Assembly (NCBI RefSeq): GCF_011751745.2
Contig: NZ_CP061170.1
Location: 1,054,001-1,118,000, forward strand
DNA length: 64,000 nt
Direction of reading: 5' to 3'
Source of the DNA: Paramicrobacterium fandaimingii
GTDB lineage: Bacteria; Actinomycetota; Actinomycetes; Actinomycetales; Microbacteriaceae
Part shown: piece after piece, positions 1 to 8,496 of the stretch
How the letters are laid out: each line of letters opens with the position of its first letter
How positions within the stretch are numbered: the stretch's first letter is position 1
Notes under the pieces: model-generated
Databases searched by the model: none
Told to the model about the DNA's origin: nothing
Seen by the model: only the letters and a program-made list of their open reading frames with translations
Position numbers and translations under genes: made by a program

Positions 1-139
1 GTGTTGGGCCCAACATGCCCACGCTCCGGGACGATCTCCGAATGGCTGAACGCAGGTGTTCAGCACGGAGCGGAGCGGGGTGGAGCTCGCGGGCGGCGCT
101 CGGCGTGCTGGCAGCGGAGACACGCGGTTGTGCGGCACA

Positions 140-682
140 ATGGACGCCATGGACAACCGCACGGGAGAGCACGCCTCTGAGCGCGTCGTCGCCCGCATGC
201 ATCGCCATGGCCGCATCCTGATTCTTCCCGTTGTCCTTCTGATCGGCGTTGTCGGTGTCGTCTCGTACTTCTTCGGGTCGTTCCGGGAGCAGTGGATCAA
301 CCTCACTTTTCTGTTCGGCGGCATCGCGGCGATCCTTCTGTTTGTGCTGCTGCCGTACTTCACCTGGCTCAACCGTCGGTACACGCTCACGACGCGCCGT
401 GTGATCGTGCGGCAGGGGTTCTTTGTGCGCACGCGCAACGAGCTGCTGCACTCGCGCGGCTACACCGTCACCGTCAAACGCGGCCCGCTGCAGGCGATGT
501 CGCGCTCAGGAGACATCGTGCTCACGTCTGGCGTCGACAAGCCGCTCGTTCTCAAGGACGTGCCTGGCGCCAACCAGGTGCAGAACGTGCTGCACGATCT
601 CATCGAGCGCGCGCAGGGGCAGCTCGGCTACGGGGGCTACGCGGCGGGTTCGGTGCTGCGCGACGAGACCTCTGCTCTCTGA
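140..682 (+). CDS. PH-domain membrane protein (bPH2 type)
   Basis: A 180-residue protein with two adjacent membrane segments (about residues 26-48 and 53-74), followed by a bacterial pleckstrin-homology (bPH2) domain that begins at RYTLTTRRVIVRQG. This arrangement is typical of small actinobacterial YdbS-like membrane proteins of unknown role. The upstream in-frame extension to position 56 has a low-complexity non-coding look. I therefore place the start at the ATG at 140, or at the in-frame ATG at 149; neither has a clear Shine-Dalgarno sequence, so the mRNA may be leaderless. The last 46 bases overlap the 3' end of the convergent GtrA gene. The domain call is by recognition of the pattern; the function is unknown. 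Confidence 0.8.
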   Translation: MDAMDNRTGEHASERVVARMHRHGRILILPVVLLIGVVGVVSYFFGSFREQWINLTFLFGGIAAILLFVLLPYFTWLNRRYTLTTRRVIVRQGFFVRTRNELLHSRGYTVTVKRGPLQAMSRSGDIVLTSGVDKPLVLKDVPGANQVQNVLHDLIERAQGQLGYGGYAAGSVLRDETSAL

Positions 683-1173
683 CGTGCGGGGCCCGCAGAC
701 GCGGGAACCGGATGCTGCGCGGCAGCGCGCGTCGGTGAGAACACCCACCAGCGGTACAGCGCAAACCGAAACACGGCGCCGAGCGCGAGGCCGATCACGT
801 TTGAGGAGATGTTGTCGGCGAGCACGCTCGTGAAGCCGAGAACGTAGTGCGACACCCACAGGCTGCCGAGGCCGAACCCCATGCCGGCAATGCTCACGGC
901 GAAGAACTCGCTCGCCTCGCGCACCGTGTTTGCCTGTCGCGTGTCGGCGAACGTCCAGAAGCGATTGCCCACCCAGTTGGTGATGATCGCGAGCGTCGTC
1001 GAGATCACCTTGGCAATGAGTGGGCCCGTCTCGATGCTCTCGGGGGAGAGAACGGTGAGGCGCAGCGCATTGAAGACGACGATGTCGACGGCGAAGCCCG
1101 CGGCGCCGACCAGTCCGAAGCGGACCACCTGCATGCCGAGCTGCCGGAGCCGGGCGGCACGGTGATTCGTCAT
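637..1173 (-). CDS. GtrA family membrane protein
   Basis: A 178-residue protein with four hydrophobic segments and the GtrA signature region near the N terminus (VRFGLVGAAGFAVD), followed by TNWVGNRFWTF. GtrA proteins are thought to help move polyprenyl-phosphate-linked sugars across the membrane for cell-surface glycan decoration. That fits the sugar genes elsewhere in the window but is not shown here. I chose the ATG at 1173 because AAGGA lies seven bases upstream; the ATG at 1188 would place that Shine-Dalgarno sequence inside the gene. It is divergent from purK and convergent with the PH-domain gene, which it overlaps by 46 bases. Confidence 0.85.
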   Translation of the reverse strand: MTNHRAARLRQLGMQVVRFGLVGAAGFAVDIVVFNALRLTVLSPESIETGPLIAKVISTTLAIITNWVGNRFWTFADTRQANTVREASEFFAVSIAGMGFGLGSLWVSHYVLGFTSVLADNISSNVIGLALGAVFRFALYRWWVFSPTRAAAQHPVPASAGPARQRAEVSSRSTEPAA

Positions 1174-1276
1174 GCATCCGTCCTTCATGCGAGAAGATAG
1201 AGGAGTGAGCAGTTTAGCGACACTGGTTCGCTATCGACTGAGAATTCAAACAGCCTCACGGCGATAGGAGCGACGC

Positions 1277-2407
1277 ATGCCCGTAGTCGGTGTCATTGGC
1301 GCAGGTCAGCTTGCCCGCATGATGATTCCCCCCGCGATCAATCTGGGGCTCGAGATTCGCGTGCTGGCCGAGCAGGAGAACATGGCGGCGTCGCTCGCCG
1401 CAACGCGGGTTGGCGACTATCGCGATGTCGACACGGTGCTCGAATTTGCGAAGGGCGTCGACGTGATCACCTTCGATCACGAGCACGTGCCTCAGAACGT
1501 GCTGCGCGCTCTTGTCGACTCTGGTGCCGCGGTGCACCCCGGGCCCGAGGCGCTGCTCTACGCGCAAGACAAGATCGCCATGCGCGAGAAGCTCACAGAG
1601 CTGGGCCTGCCGGTTCCCGACTGGAACACGGCACGCACAGAAAGCGAGCTGCAGAGCTTCATAGACGAGCACGGAGGCTCGGCCGTCGTGAAGACGCCGC
1701 GCGGAGGCTACGACGGCAAGGGCGTGCGCGTGGTGTCGACGGCGCACGAGGTGAGCGACTGGTTCACGGCGCTGAACGAAGACGGCCGCGGGGGAGCGCT
1801 TCTCGTCGAGGAGCTCGTCGACTTTCGCCGCGAGCTCGCGCAGCTCACGGCGAGGCGCCCGTCTGGCCCGCTCGCCGTCTGGCCCGTCGTCGAGACGGTG
1901 CAGAAGAACGGCGTGTGCGCTGAGGTCTTCGCCCCGGCGCCAGGTTCGGCAGGTCGTGTGGCCGAGGTCGCCGCGCAGATCGCCGTCGACATTGCCGAAG
2001 GGCTCGGCGTCACCGGTGTGTTCGCCGTTGAGCTCTTCGAGACGACAGACGATCGCCTGCTCGTGAATGAGCTCGCGATGCGCCCGCACAACTCGGGTCA
2101 CTGGACGCAGGACGGCTCGACGACGAGCCAGTTCGAACAGCACCTGCGCGCGGTGCTCGACCTGCCGCTCGGCGCGACGGGGCTGCGTGACGACGTGTCG
2201 GTGATGATCAACATTCTCGGGGGTCCAGCCGAGGGCTCGGTGGCCGATCGCTACCCGCAGGCGCTCGCGAAGCATCCAACCGTCAAGGTGCACAACTATG
2301 GCAAGCAGCCGCGTCCGGGGCGCAAGATCGGGCACATCAACGCGGTGGGCGACAACCTCGACGACGTGGTGTTCGACGCGCGTGAGGCGGCGTCGCACTT
2401 CGAGTGA
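1277..2407 (+). CDS. purK: N5-carboxyaminoimidazole ribonucleotide synthase PurK
   Basis: A 376-residue ATP-grasp enzyme of purine biosynthesis. It converts 5-aminoimidazole ribonucleotide, bicarbonate and ATP to N5-carboxy-AIR in the cytosol. Visible features are the N-terminal GVIGAGQLARMM nucleotide-binding start, the family-typical FDHEHVP segment near residue 75, the ATP-grasp segment VVKTPRGGYDGKGVRV, and NELAMRPHNSGHWT near the C terminus. The length is normal for the family. AGGAG lies six bases before the ATG. Its partner purE is 22 kb away at 24.4 kb, which is unusual because the two are normally adjacent. Confidence 0.97.
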   Translation: MPVVGVIGAGQLARMMIPPAINLGLEIRVLAEQENMAASLAATRVGDYRDVDTVLEFAKGVDVITFDHEHVPQNVLRALVDSGAAVHPGPEALLYAQDKIAMREKLTELGLPVPDWNTARTESELQSFIDEHGGSAVVKTPRGGYDGKGVRVVSTAHEVSDWFTALNEDGRGGALLVEELVDFRRELAQLTARRPSGPLAVWPVVETVQKNGVCAEVFAPAPGSAGRVAEVAAQIAVDIAEGLGVTGVFAVELFETTDDRLLVNELAMRPHNSGHWTQDGSTTSQFEQHLRAVLDLPLGATGLRDDVSVMINILGGPAEGSVADRYPQALAKHPTVKVHNYGKQPRPGRKIGHINAVGDNLDDVVFDAREAASHFE

Positions 2408-2512
2408 TATTCCGGATGTGCTTGCGTGGCGCTGCGCGTTTTTTCCAGGTCCATCTTCTTCGTTGCATGGGCAGGCACACCATAGATATCGTCCTCGAAA
2501 CCGGAAAGGCTC

Positions 2513-2538
2513 GTGAGGGCGAGGCGCCTGGCCCTCAC
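2513..2538. repeat. 26-bp near-perfect palindrome downstream of purK
   Basis: The arms GTGAGGGC and GCCCTCAC flank AGGCGCCT, which is itself a palindrome, with only one unpaired G-G position on each side. The whole element is therefore a 26-bp dyad with one mismatch pair. It lies 106 bases after the purK stop and overlaps the 3' end of the decayed antitoxin. There is no T-tract on either side, so an ordinary intrinsic terminator is not well supported. A protein-binding site, an integration or rearrangement scar, or a factor-assisted terminator are all possible. Confidence 0.5.
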
Positions 2539-2720
2539 CGATAGGCGGTCGGATCGAGTCCGAGCTTCTCAGCCACCTGGCTCAGTGGCTGCGGTTCGCC
2601 GGCGTCATTGCGGTCGCGCACGAGCTGCGCGATGTCGATCTCTTCGATCATCGGCAGTCGTTGTGCAGAGAGTTCGTACGAGATCACAACGGCTTCAGGT
2701 TTGCGGTGAGCACCGAAGAT
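2535..2720 (-). pseudogene. 5'-truncated antitoxin-like gene remnant
   Basis: The minus strand reads IFGAHRKPEAVVISYELSAQR and on to AEKLGLDPTAYR, then TGA at 2537-2535. The FGxHRxPEAVVIxxE pattern and the C-terminal helix resemble the second half of Phd/YefM-like antitoxins that often accompany small actinobacterial toxins. The frame is closed by TGA at 2744-2742 and has no start codon in a sensible place, so the N-terminal half is missing. No partner toxin is adjacent. I read it as a decayed module at the left edge of the accessory block. Family assignment is from recall and moderately sure. Confidence 0.5.
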
Positions 2721-2874
2721 TAAGAGCTTGGCTGCGATGGTTCACAGCCTTCCCCGTATCGACTCCTGTCACCAACCAGATTGAGGTCGACCTGCTCGGC
2801 GCGCCCTCTGACGGATTCTCGCCCGGCTCGGTCCAAGGTTCCTCCCTCTCCTGCGCCTTTCGCGGCGTCACTGG

Positions 2875-2937
2875 TTGACACCGCCTGTGGGTGCCTTTAG
2901 GGTACAGATAGTTAGTTGTATACATGGTTGGATACAA
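2875..2937 (+). promoter_or_regulatory. Promoter and GntR-type operator of the ABC importer operon
   Basis: TTGACA (2875-2880), a 17-base spacer and TAGGGT (2898-2903) form a good actinobacterial housekeeping promoter. Just downstream is the dyad TTGTAT-N10-ATACAA (2916-2937), placed where a bound repressor would block initiation or early elongation. The same dyad lies in the same position relative to the promoter of the convergent catabolic operon (13184-13207). The regulator is most likely the GntR/FCD protein encoded at 7773-8480; that link is inference. Confidence 0.75.
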
Positions 2938-2991
2938 ATAGGTGTCCAGCTCTGTATGGTCCAAAGCACACTGGAGTGAGGACAGGGCGAG

Positions 2992-3852
2992 ATGGAGCAG
3001 GTTCTGCTGGTCACGTTGAACGGGCTGACGCTCGCCGGTGTGTATTTCCTTGTCGCGAGCGGTCTGACCCTGATCTTTGGCCTGATGCGCGTCATCACGC
3101 TCGCTCATGGCACGAGCTTTTTGCTGGGCGGGTATCTCGGCTACGTCATCGCGACTGCAACGGGCAATTGGATTATCGGGGCACTCGGTGGAGCCATTGC
3201 CGTCGGGTTTCTCGGACTGCTCATCTATCACGGACTCATCCGCCGTTTCCAGCACGACGACATGCGAGTTGCCCTGATCACGCTTGGCGTCGCGATTATC
3301 GGCACCGACCTGATGATGGCGTCCTTCGGCGGACTCGCGACTCAGGTTCCAATCGAAGCCAATGTCCAGCAGGGCGTCGACGTGCCCTTTATCGGCCAGT
3401 ACCCGCTCATCCGTCTTCTCGTTCTCGGCATCGCGATTGTCGTCGGTGTCGCCCTGACTCTGTTTATCTCTCGGACACGTTTCGGATCTCGCGTGCGCGC
3501 AGGAGTAGACGACAGTCAGATGGCTTCCGCAACCGGGGTCAACGTGCGCGTCGTGTTCACCGTCATCTTCTTTCTCGGCTCGGCCCTTGCCGGATTCGCG
3601 GGGGTGGTCGGCGGCACGCTGTTTCCGTTGCAGCCAGGCCAAGACGGTACGTACCTGCTGTACTCTCTCGTGGTCGTCATCGTCGGCGGAATGGGGAGCA
3701 TTCCGGGCGCGGCGGTCGGAGCCGTGCTGGTCGGGCTTGTGTCGCAGTACACACTCGTTCTCGCGCCGACCTACGCGCTCGTGCTGACGTTCGCTCTGAT
3801 GGTCGTGGTTCTCGCCTTCAGACCGCAGGGAATTCTGGGGAGGACGGCATGA
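2992..3852 (+). CDS. Branched-chain-type ABC transporter permease (LivH-like)
   Basis: A 286-residue integral membrane protein with about eight hydrophobic segments and the LivH-type pattern of long Gly/Ala-rich helices, including the conserved region VGGMGSIPGAAVGAVLVG near the C terminus. It forms the translocation pore with the LivM-like protein encoded next. The gene is first in a five-gene operon (permease, permease, binding protein, two ATPases) and its stop overlaps the next start (ATGA). The substrate class cannot be read from the permease; the neighbouring catabolic operon suggests it is not simply a branched-chain amino acid. Confidence 0.92.
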   Translation: MEQVLLVTLNGLTLAGVYFLVASGLTLIFGLMRVITLAHGTSFLLGGYLGYVIATATGNWIIGALGGAIAVGFLGLLIYHGLIRRFQHDDMRVALITLGVAIIGTDLMMASFGGLATQVPIEANVQQGVDVPFIGQYPLIRLLVLGIAIVVGVALTLFISRTRFGSRVRAGVDDSQMASATGVNVRVVFTVIFFLGSALAGFAGVVGGTLFPLQPGQDGTYLLYSLVVVIVGGMGSIPGAAVGAVLVGLVSQYTLVLAPTYALVLTFALMVVVLAFRPQGILGRTA

Positions 3853-4937
3853 GCCAGACTCCTGTGCTGAATCACAAGTCACGCGTACCGTTCTTGCGGC
3901 GATATGCGCTCATCTTCAGCCTGCTGCTTGTGATCGTTGCCATTGCCTTCCCGTACCTGGTCGATCGCCCGCGTTTCTGGCTTCCAAACGTTGGCATCAA
4001 GACGTTGTGGCTCGGGACGATCGCGATGAGCCTTGTCTTTCTCAACCGCTACGTCGGGCTGCTCTCGCTCGCTCAGATGACCATCGCCGGCATTTCGTCG
4101 TACGGTGTTGCCTACGCGACGGTGCAACTTGGGCTTCCGATGTTCAGCGCGATTCTGATTGGGCTCGCGACCGGAACCCTCGCGGGGTTCCTCACGGCGC
4201 TGATCGCGGCTCGAACGAAGGCGATCTACTTCCTGATGATCACCCTCGCCCTCGGGCAGGTGTTCTACTCGTGGGCCGCGCAGGCCATTGAGGTGACAAA
4301 TGCTCGGCGCGGACTGGCCCCCGTGCCGCGGCCCGACTGGGGCCTGCTGGATTTGAGTAACCTGCAAACCTTCTACTATTTCGCTCTCGCGCTGGCTATC
4401 GGCTGCTATCTCCTGTGTCGATTCGTCGTGTCGACACCCTTCGGGCTGGCGCTCCAGGGCATTCGCGATAGCCCAGAGCGCATGAGCGCTCTGGGCTACA
4501 ACGTCAACCGCTACCGCATCGCGGGCATCACATTCGCAGCCTTCATCGCCTCGGTCGGTGGAATCGTTCTGGTTCTCGATCGAAGTCAGGCAACGCCCGA
4601 CATCGTCGATCTCCCATTCACCCTCGACATTCTGGTCGTCGCTGTCGTCGGTGGGATTGGCTCGCTTGGCGGCGCGTTCATCGGCGGGATCGTCTTCGTT
4701 TTCCTCGACAACTTCGCCCAGGATTTCACCGACCGGCACATGACCCTCACCGGCCTCGTGTTCATCGCCGTGCTGTACCTCGCGCCCGCGGGTCTCGCGG
4801 GCGTTGGGCACCAGCTGCGGCGCGTCTCGGATCGAATGCGAACCACAAAGCCACGTTCTTCCGACAAGACCTTGCGGCAAGGAACCCCGACCGAGCCTTC
4901 GGCGGATCGTGCACTCTCGAAAGGAAAGCAGCAATGA
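3849..4937 (+). CDS. Branched-chain-type ABC transporter permease (LivM-like)
   Basis: A 362-residue membrane protein, the second permease of the importer. The hydrophobic core contains the LivM-type segments NRYVGLLSLAQM and VVGGIGSLGGAFIGGIVFVF. A long open frame runs upstream to 2916, but the real start is the ATG at 3849, which overlaps the livH-like stop by four bases; the upstream part is only the shadow of livH. The polar C-terminal tail of about 40 residues is rich in Arg, Lys and Ser. Its stop overlaps the start of the binding-protein gene (ATGA at 4934). Confidence 0.92.
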   Translation: MSQTPVLNHKSRVPFLRRYALIFSLLLVIVAIAFPYLVDRPRFWLPNVGIKTLWLGTIAMSLVFLNRYVGLLSLAQMTIAGISSYGVAYATVQLGLPMFSAILIGLATGTLAGFLTALIAARTKAIYFLMITLALGQVFYSWAAQAIEVTNARRGLAPVPRPDWGLLDLSNLQTFYYFALALAIGCYLLCRFVVSTPFGLALQGIRDSPERMSALGYNVNRYRIAGITFAAFIASVGGIVLVLDRSQATPDIVDLPFTLDILVVAVVGGIGSLGGAFIGGIVFVFLDNFAQDFTDRHMTLTGLVFIAVLYLAPAGLAGVGHQLRRVSDRMRTTKPRSSDKTLRQGTPTEPSADRALSKGKQQ

Positions 4938-6208
4938 AGCTCACGAAGAGAAATGGCCTGCTGGCGGCTGCCGCCCTCAGCGCGTCAACGCTACTCCTCG
5001 TCACCGGATGTTCGTCCGGTGGCGGTGGGGGAGACAGCGGGAACAAGGAAATCACGATCGGTGTGCTCACGACAGACACCGGCACCTATGCCTTCGGCAT
5101 GGACGAAACAAAGGCCGCAATCGGCGCGGCGATGTCGAACTTCGACGGAGATATGAACGGGGGGACGGTTGGCGACGTCACTGTGAAATTCATCTACGAA
5201 GGAACCGACGGGACGCCGGGATCGGCCCAGAGCAAAGTCAAGAAGCTCGTCGAGAACGAGGCTGTCGACATTGAGCTCGGCCCGCTCTCCGGTGACGCGG
5301 GGGAGACGATCGCGCAGTACGCAACGACGGTTCCCGAGGTGACTTTTGTCAACGGTGCGGCCAGCCCCGTATCGATGACATTGCTCGGGGCCGAGAACTT
5401 CTACCGATTCCATGGCGACGCTGCGATGTGGATGGGAGGGGTCGGGGACTATGCGTTCAACGAGCTCGGCTACAAGAACATCTATCTCCTGGCAGATGAC
5501 TACTCCTTCCCGTACGACAACGCGGGTGGGTTCTTCTCGGAATACTGTGCAGCCGGGGGCACCATCACCGGCGCGTCCTGGGTGCCTCTCGGAACCACGG
5601 ACTACGCAACCGTGCTGACCAAGATTCCTGAAAACACGGATGCCGTGTATGCGGGTCTCGGTGGTGCAGATGCGGCAGGCTTCCTCTCGCAGGCTGTCAG
5701 TGCCGGCCTTGACGTGCCTCTCGTCGGCGGAAGTATCGCCGTTGACACAACGGCTCTTGGCGCAAAGGCAGACATCGCCGTCGCTGCAGAGGGAATGATT
5801 AGCGGGAGCCCGGTTCCCGGCGCAGGTTATGACAACCCTGAATGGGCGAAATTCAATGAAGCGTACGCTGCCCAGCCGAATGCCGAGTTTGATGCACCGA
5901 CGATCTTCTCGATGCTGTATTACAACTCCGTCATGCCGATCCTGAATGCCATCGAAACGACAGAGGGTGACCTCGGAGACAACCAGAGTGCCTTCCGCGA
6001 TGCACTGAGCGCAACGAAATGGATGGGTCCAACCGGGGAGATCACTGTCGACGAGAACAACCAAGCGATCGTCGACAACTTCATCGTTGAAGTCGTCGCG
6101 GGCGATGACGGCACGCTCACAGTCAAGAACGTGAGTGAGACGAAGGGCGTGACGCAGGAGAGTACGAAGTCGTACGAGCGCTTCTCCTCCTGCGACGACC
6201 TGCAATAG
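4934..6208 (+). CDS. Substrate-binding lipoprotein of the ABC importer
   Basis: A 424-residue type-1 periplasmic-binding-fold protein of the Leu/Ile/Val receptor family. The N terminus has a positively charged start, a hydrophobic stretch and a lipobox (LVTGC, Cys about residue 26), followed by a Gly/Ser linker, so the mature protein should be membrane-anchored on the outside. It then reads ITIGVLTTDTGTYAFGMD, typical of family strand 1. It sits third in the importer operon. The ligand is unknown; related receptors bind amino acids, amides, urea or aromatic acids. AAAGGA lies nine bases before the ATG. Confidence 0.92.
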   Translation: MKLTKRNGLLAAAALSASTLLLVTGCSSGGGGGDSGNKEITIGVLTTDTGTYAFGMDETKAAIGAAMSNFDGDMNGGTVGDVTVKFIYEGTDGTPGSAQSKVKKLVENEAVDIELGPLSGDAGETIAQYATTVPEVTFVNGAASPVSMTLLGAENFYRFHGDAAMWMGGVGDYAFNELGYKNIYLLADDYSFPYDNAGGFFSEYCAAGGTITGASWVPLGTTDYATVLTKIPENTDAVYAGLGGADAAGFLSQAVSAGLDVPLVGGSIAVDTTALGAKADIAVAAEGMISGSPVPGAGYDNPEWAKFNEAYAAQPNAEFDAPTIFSMLYYNSVMPILNAIETTEGDLGDNQSAFRDALSATKWMGPTGEITVDENNQAIVDNFIVEVVAGDDGTLTVKNVSETKGVTQESTKSYERFSSCDDLQ

Positions 6209-6279
6209 CCAACGCCGGCGGGCACGCCGATGCGCAAGCAGACGGTGTGCCCGCCAGCCCTGACCGGAAAGGACCGAGA

Positions 6280-7044
6280 ATGCGAGACGATGACATCGCG
6301 CTGAAAGTCGACGCGGTCTCCAAAAGCTTTGGCGGAGTGCGCGCCGTTCGAGATGTAAGTCTCGAGGTCGCCCGCGGTGAGCGGATCAGCATGATCGGCA
6401 CCAACGGTGCGGGAAAATCGACGGTCTTCAATCTGATTGCGGGTGTCTTCCCGGTCAGCAGCGGTCGCATCGAGCTCTTTGGGGAGAATCTGACGCACCT
6501 TTCGACGGCGAAGCGCGCTGGCCGGGGGCTGGCCAGAACCTTCCAGACCTCCCGCCTCTTCGAACAGCTGACGGCAGCCGAGAATGTTTTCGTCGCACTG
6601 GGGCGGAGCGAGTTTCGCGGGAGGTCATTGCGCCCTGCCCGTTACAGTTCTGCGCGGTGGGAGCGCGTCAGCCAACTTCTCGAGCGTGTCGGCCTGAGTG
6701 GGAAAGGTGCGGCCGTTGTCGCTGACCTCTCGCACGGTGAACAACGCCAGCTTGAGCTCGCCATGGCGCTGTCGCTTCAACCCAAGCTTCTGATGCTCGA
6801 TGAGCCTGCCGCGGGATTCTCGCCGGTTGAGCGTCAACACCTCGTGACGCTCTTGCGCGACATTCCGGAAGAGATCAGCCTGCTTCTGATCGAACACGAC
6901 ATGGACATCGCTCTCGCCGTTGCGTCTCGAGTCATCGTCATGCATGACGGTGAAAAGATCCTCGAAGGTACGCCAGAAGATATCCGATCGAGTGAACGTG
7001 TTCGCGAGATCTATTTGGGAGGTTCCGTTGACAACGCAGCGTGA
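6280..7044 (+). CDS. ABC transporter ATP-binding protein (LivG-like)
   Basis: A 254-residue ATPase energising the importer. Walker A is GTNGAGKST (about residue 39), the signature is LSHGEQRQLELA (about 149), Walker B is LLMLDEPAAGFS (about 170), and the switch His lies in LLIEHDMD. The signature has His in place of the usual second Ser/Gly (LSHGE), a common LivG form. The frame opens at a GTG at 6247, but the ATG at 6280 follows GGAAAGGA and gives the normal N terminus. The next gene starts within its last 17 bases. Confidence 0.93.
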   Translation: MRDDDIALKVDAVSKSFGGVRAVRDVSLEVARGERISMIGTNGAGKSTVFNLIAGVFPVSSGRIELFGENLTHLSTAKRAGRGLARTFQTSRLFEQLTAAENVFVALGRSEFRGRSLRPARYSSARWERVSQLLERVGLSGKGAAVVADLSHGEQRQLELAMALSLQPKLLMLDEPAAGFSPVERQHLVTLLRDIPEEISLLLIEHDMDIALAVASRVIVMHDGEKILEGTPEDIRSSERVREIYLGGSVDNAA

Positions 7045-7768
7045 TCAGGAGAATGTCGGTCAGGCATCTGACGTTCTCCTCAAAGTTTCCGATCTGAATG
7101 TCTCGTACGGTCGCGTGCACGTGCTTCAAGACGTCTCGTTCGAGATGGGCAGCGAGCCGGTCGGGATGCTCGGAAGAAACGGTATGGGGAAATCCACTCT
7201 TGTGAACACCATCGCAGGCTTCATCCCGGCTCAGAGCGGCACTGTGGAGTTCGACGGCGTTTCTGTCCTCCGCAGGCAGCCCTATCACATCAATCGAGCG
7301 GGTATCGCCTACGTGCCACAAGGGAGGCGAATCTTTCCGTCGCTGAGCGTTCATGAACACCTCACAATGGTGGGAGGCTCAAAGAACGGGCGCTGGAACG
7401 TGGAATCTGTCTACGATCTCTTTCCTCGACTCGCCGAGCGCAGGAAAAGCGGAGGGGCCGACCTCTCCGGCGGTGAGCAGCAGATGCTCGCGATCGCCAG
7501 GGCGTTGCTGTCCAACCCGCGCCTGATCATCATGGATGAGCCATCTGAGGGTCTCGCGCCGGCCGTCGTCGACAATCTCGCCACCGTCTTCCGCGACCTG
7601 GTGAGTGAGGGGCAATCGGTGCTGCTTGTCGAGCAGAACCTGCGGTTTGCGACAGAGCTCTGCGATCGCATTCTCATCATGGTCAACGGTCACATCACGG
7701 CCGACCTCTCTGCGCACGAGGTCGCATCCGACAAGGCTGTGCAAAGCAAATACCTGGGAGTCTCGTAG
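7028..7768 (+). CDS. ABC transporter ATP-binding protein (LivF-like)
   Basis: A 246-residue second ATPase of the importer: Walker A GRNGMGKST (about residue 47), signature LSGGEQQMLAIARAL (about 145), Walker B LIIMDEPSEGL (about 166). I place the start at the TTG at 7028 because GGGAGG lies five bases before it and because an upstream start would run far into the livG-like gene. The 17-base overlap with that gene suggests translational coupling. It ends four bases from the stop of the convergent GntR gene, so the two operons meet almost head-on with no room for a terminator. Confidence 0.92.
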   Translation: MTTQRDQENVGQASDVLLKVSDLNVSYGRVHVLQDVSFEMGSEPVGMLGRNGMGKSTLVNTIAGFIPAQSGTVEFDGVSVLRRQPYHINRAGIAYVPQGRRIFPSLSVHEHLTMVGGSKNGRWNVESVYDLFPRLAERRKSGGADLSGGEQQMLAIARALLSNPRLIIMDEPSEGLAPAVVDNLATVFRDLVSEGQSVLLVEQNLRFATELCDRILIMVNGHITADLSAHEVASDKAVQSKYLGVS

Positions 7769-7772
7769 CCCT

Positions 7773-8480
7773 CTACTGCTCGTCGCCAAAGAGCAGAGCC
7801 GCGCTCGCCAGCATGTCGAGCATGCTCGTGCGCATGTGCTCGATGTGTTCGACGACCGCAGGTCCGATCGCATCGTAGTCCTTGGCGATCATCGCCTCGG
7901 CCAGAACCCGGTGCTCCTCGGAACAGGTTTCGAGGCGGTGCTCCATCGAGGCAGCCCGCAACCAGAAACGCTGTATGCGCCGGCGAACCTCTTTGACCGT
8001 GCTCGCCACGAGCTGGTTGTCGGCCACCGTATTCACGAGTCGGTGAAACGCGGTGTCCGCCTCCGCCCACTTTGCACGATCGCCTTCCAGTGCGCTCTGG
8101 GACATCTGCGCCACGTTCGCCAGCAGAGCAGCGATGTCATCGTCGGTGAGTTTGCTCGACGCTTTGCGAAAGAGATAGGTATCGAGCACTTCGAGCAGAT
8201 CGCACGCGTCGTTGACTTCGCGTGAATTGATCTGGGAGACCGTGAACCTGGCGTTGTCGGTCCGTTTGACCAGTCCTTCTTTTTCGAGACGCTGCAGAGC
8301 TTCGCGCACCGGCGTTCTACTGATCCCGAGCTGGCCCGCAACCTTGTTCTCCGACAGGGGGGAGCCGGCGCGCACGCGAAATCCCGTGATCTCGGCGAGA
8401 AGCCATTCGTAGGCGCGCTCGACGCGGCTCTCGGATGTTTCGGTTGCCGTCATTGTCGCGTCATCTGTCACAGGAATCAC
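7773..8480 (-). CDS. GntR family regulator, FadR/FCD type
   Basis: A 235-residue regulator. The N-terminal winged helix includes LGISRTPVREALQRLEKEGLV (about residues 50-70). The C-terminal all-helical FCD domain has the usual acidic and His metal or ligand positions (DTAFHRLV, EHRVLAEAM, EHIEHM). Such proteins usually repress catabolic operons and release DNA on binding a pathway intermediate. It is the last gene of the catabolic operon and probably controls both arms of the module through TTGTAT-N10-ATACAA. The start is the GTG at 8480 or the ATG at 8453; neither has a strong Shine-Dalgarno sequence. Confidence 0.92.
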   Translation of the reverse strand: MIPVTDDATMTATETSESRVERAYEWLLAEITGFRVRAGSPLSENKVAGQLGISRTPVREALQRLEKEGLVKRTDNARFTVSQINSREVNDACDLLEVLDTYLFRKASSKLTDDDIAALLANVAQMSQSALEGDRAKWAEADTAFHRLVNTVADNQLVASTVKEVRRRIQRFWLRAASMEHRLETCSEEHRVLAEAMIAKDYDAIGPAVVEHIEHMRTSMLDMLASAALLFGDEQ

Positions 8481-8496
8481 TATAAGTCACGCTGGT

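Noticed and set aside
1-139. Possible start of a biotin ligase or other divergent gene at the left edge on the minus strand
   Set aside because: I recall such a gene near GtrA-purK in relatives, but none of the frames in these 139 bases shows a motif I can support.
2916-3848. In-frame 311-codon extension of the LivM-like gene upstream of 3849
   Set aside because: It overlaps the livH-like gene in another frame, has shadow-type composition, and the ATG at 3849 overlaps the livH stop as expected in this operon.
2695-3882. Long minus-strand open frame opposite the livH-like gene (395 codons), and similar ones opposite the livM-like, SBP and purK genes
   Set aside because: They are rich in Arg, His, Asp and Gln without any recognisable domain, and mirror the real gene on the other strand; typical antisense shadows of high-GC coding sequence.
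7769-7772. A terminator between the importer and the catabolic operon
   Set aside because: Only four bases lie between the two stops and no hairpin with T-tract is visible on either side.
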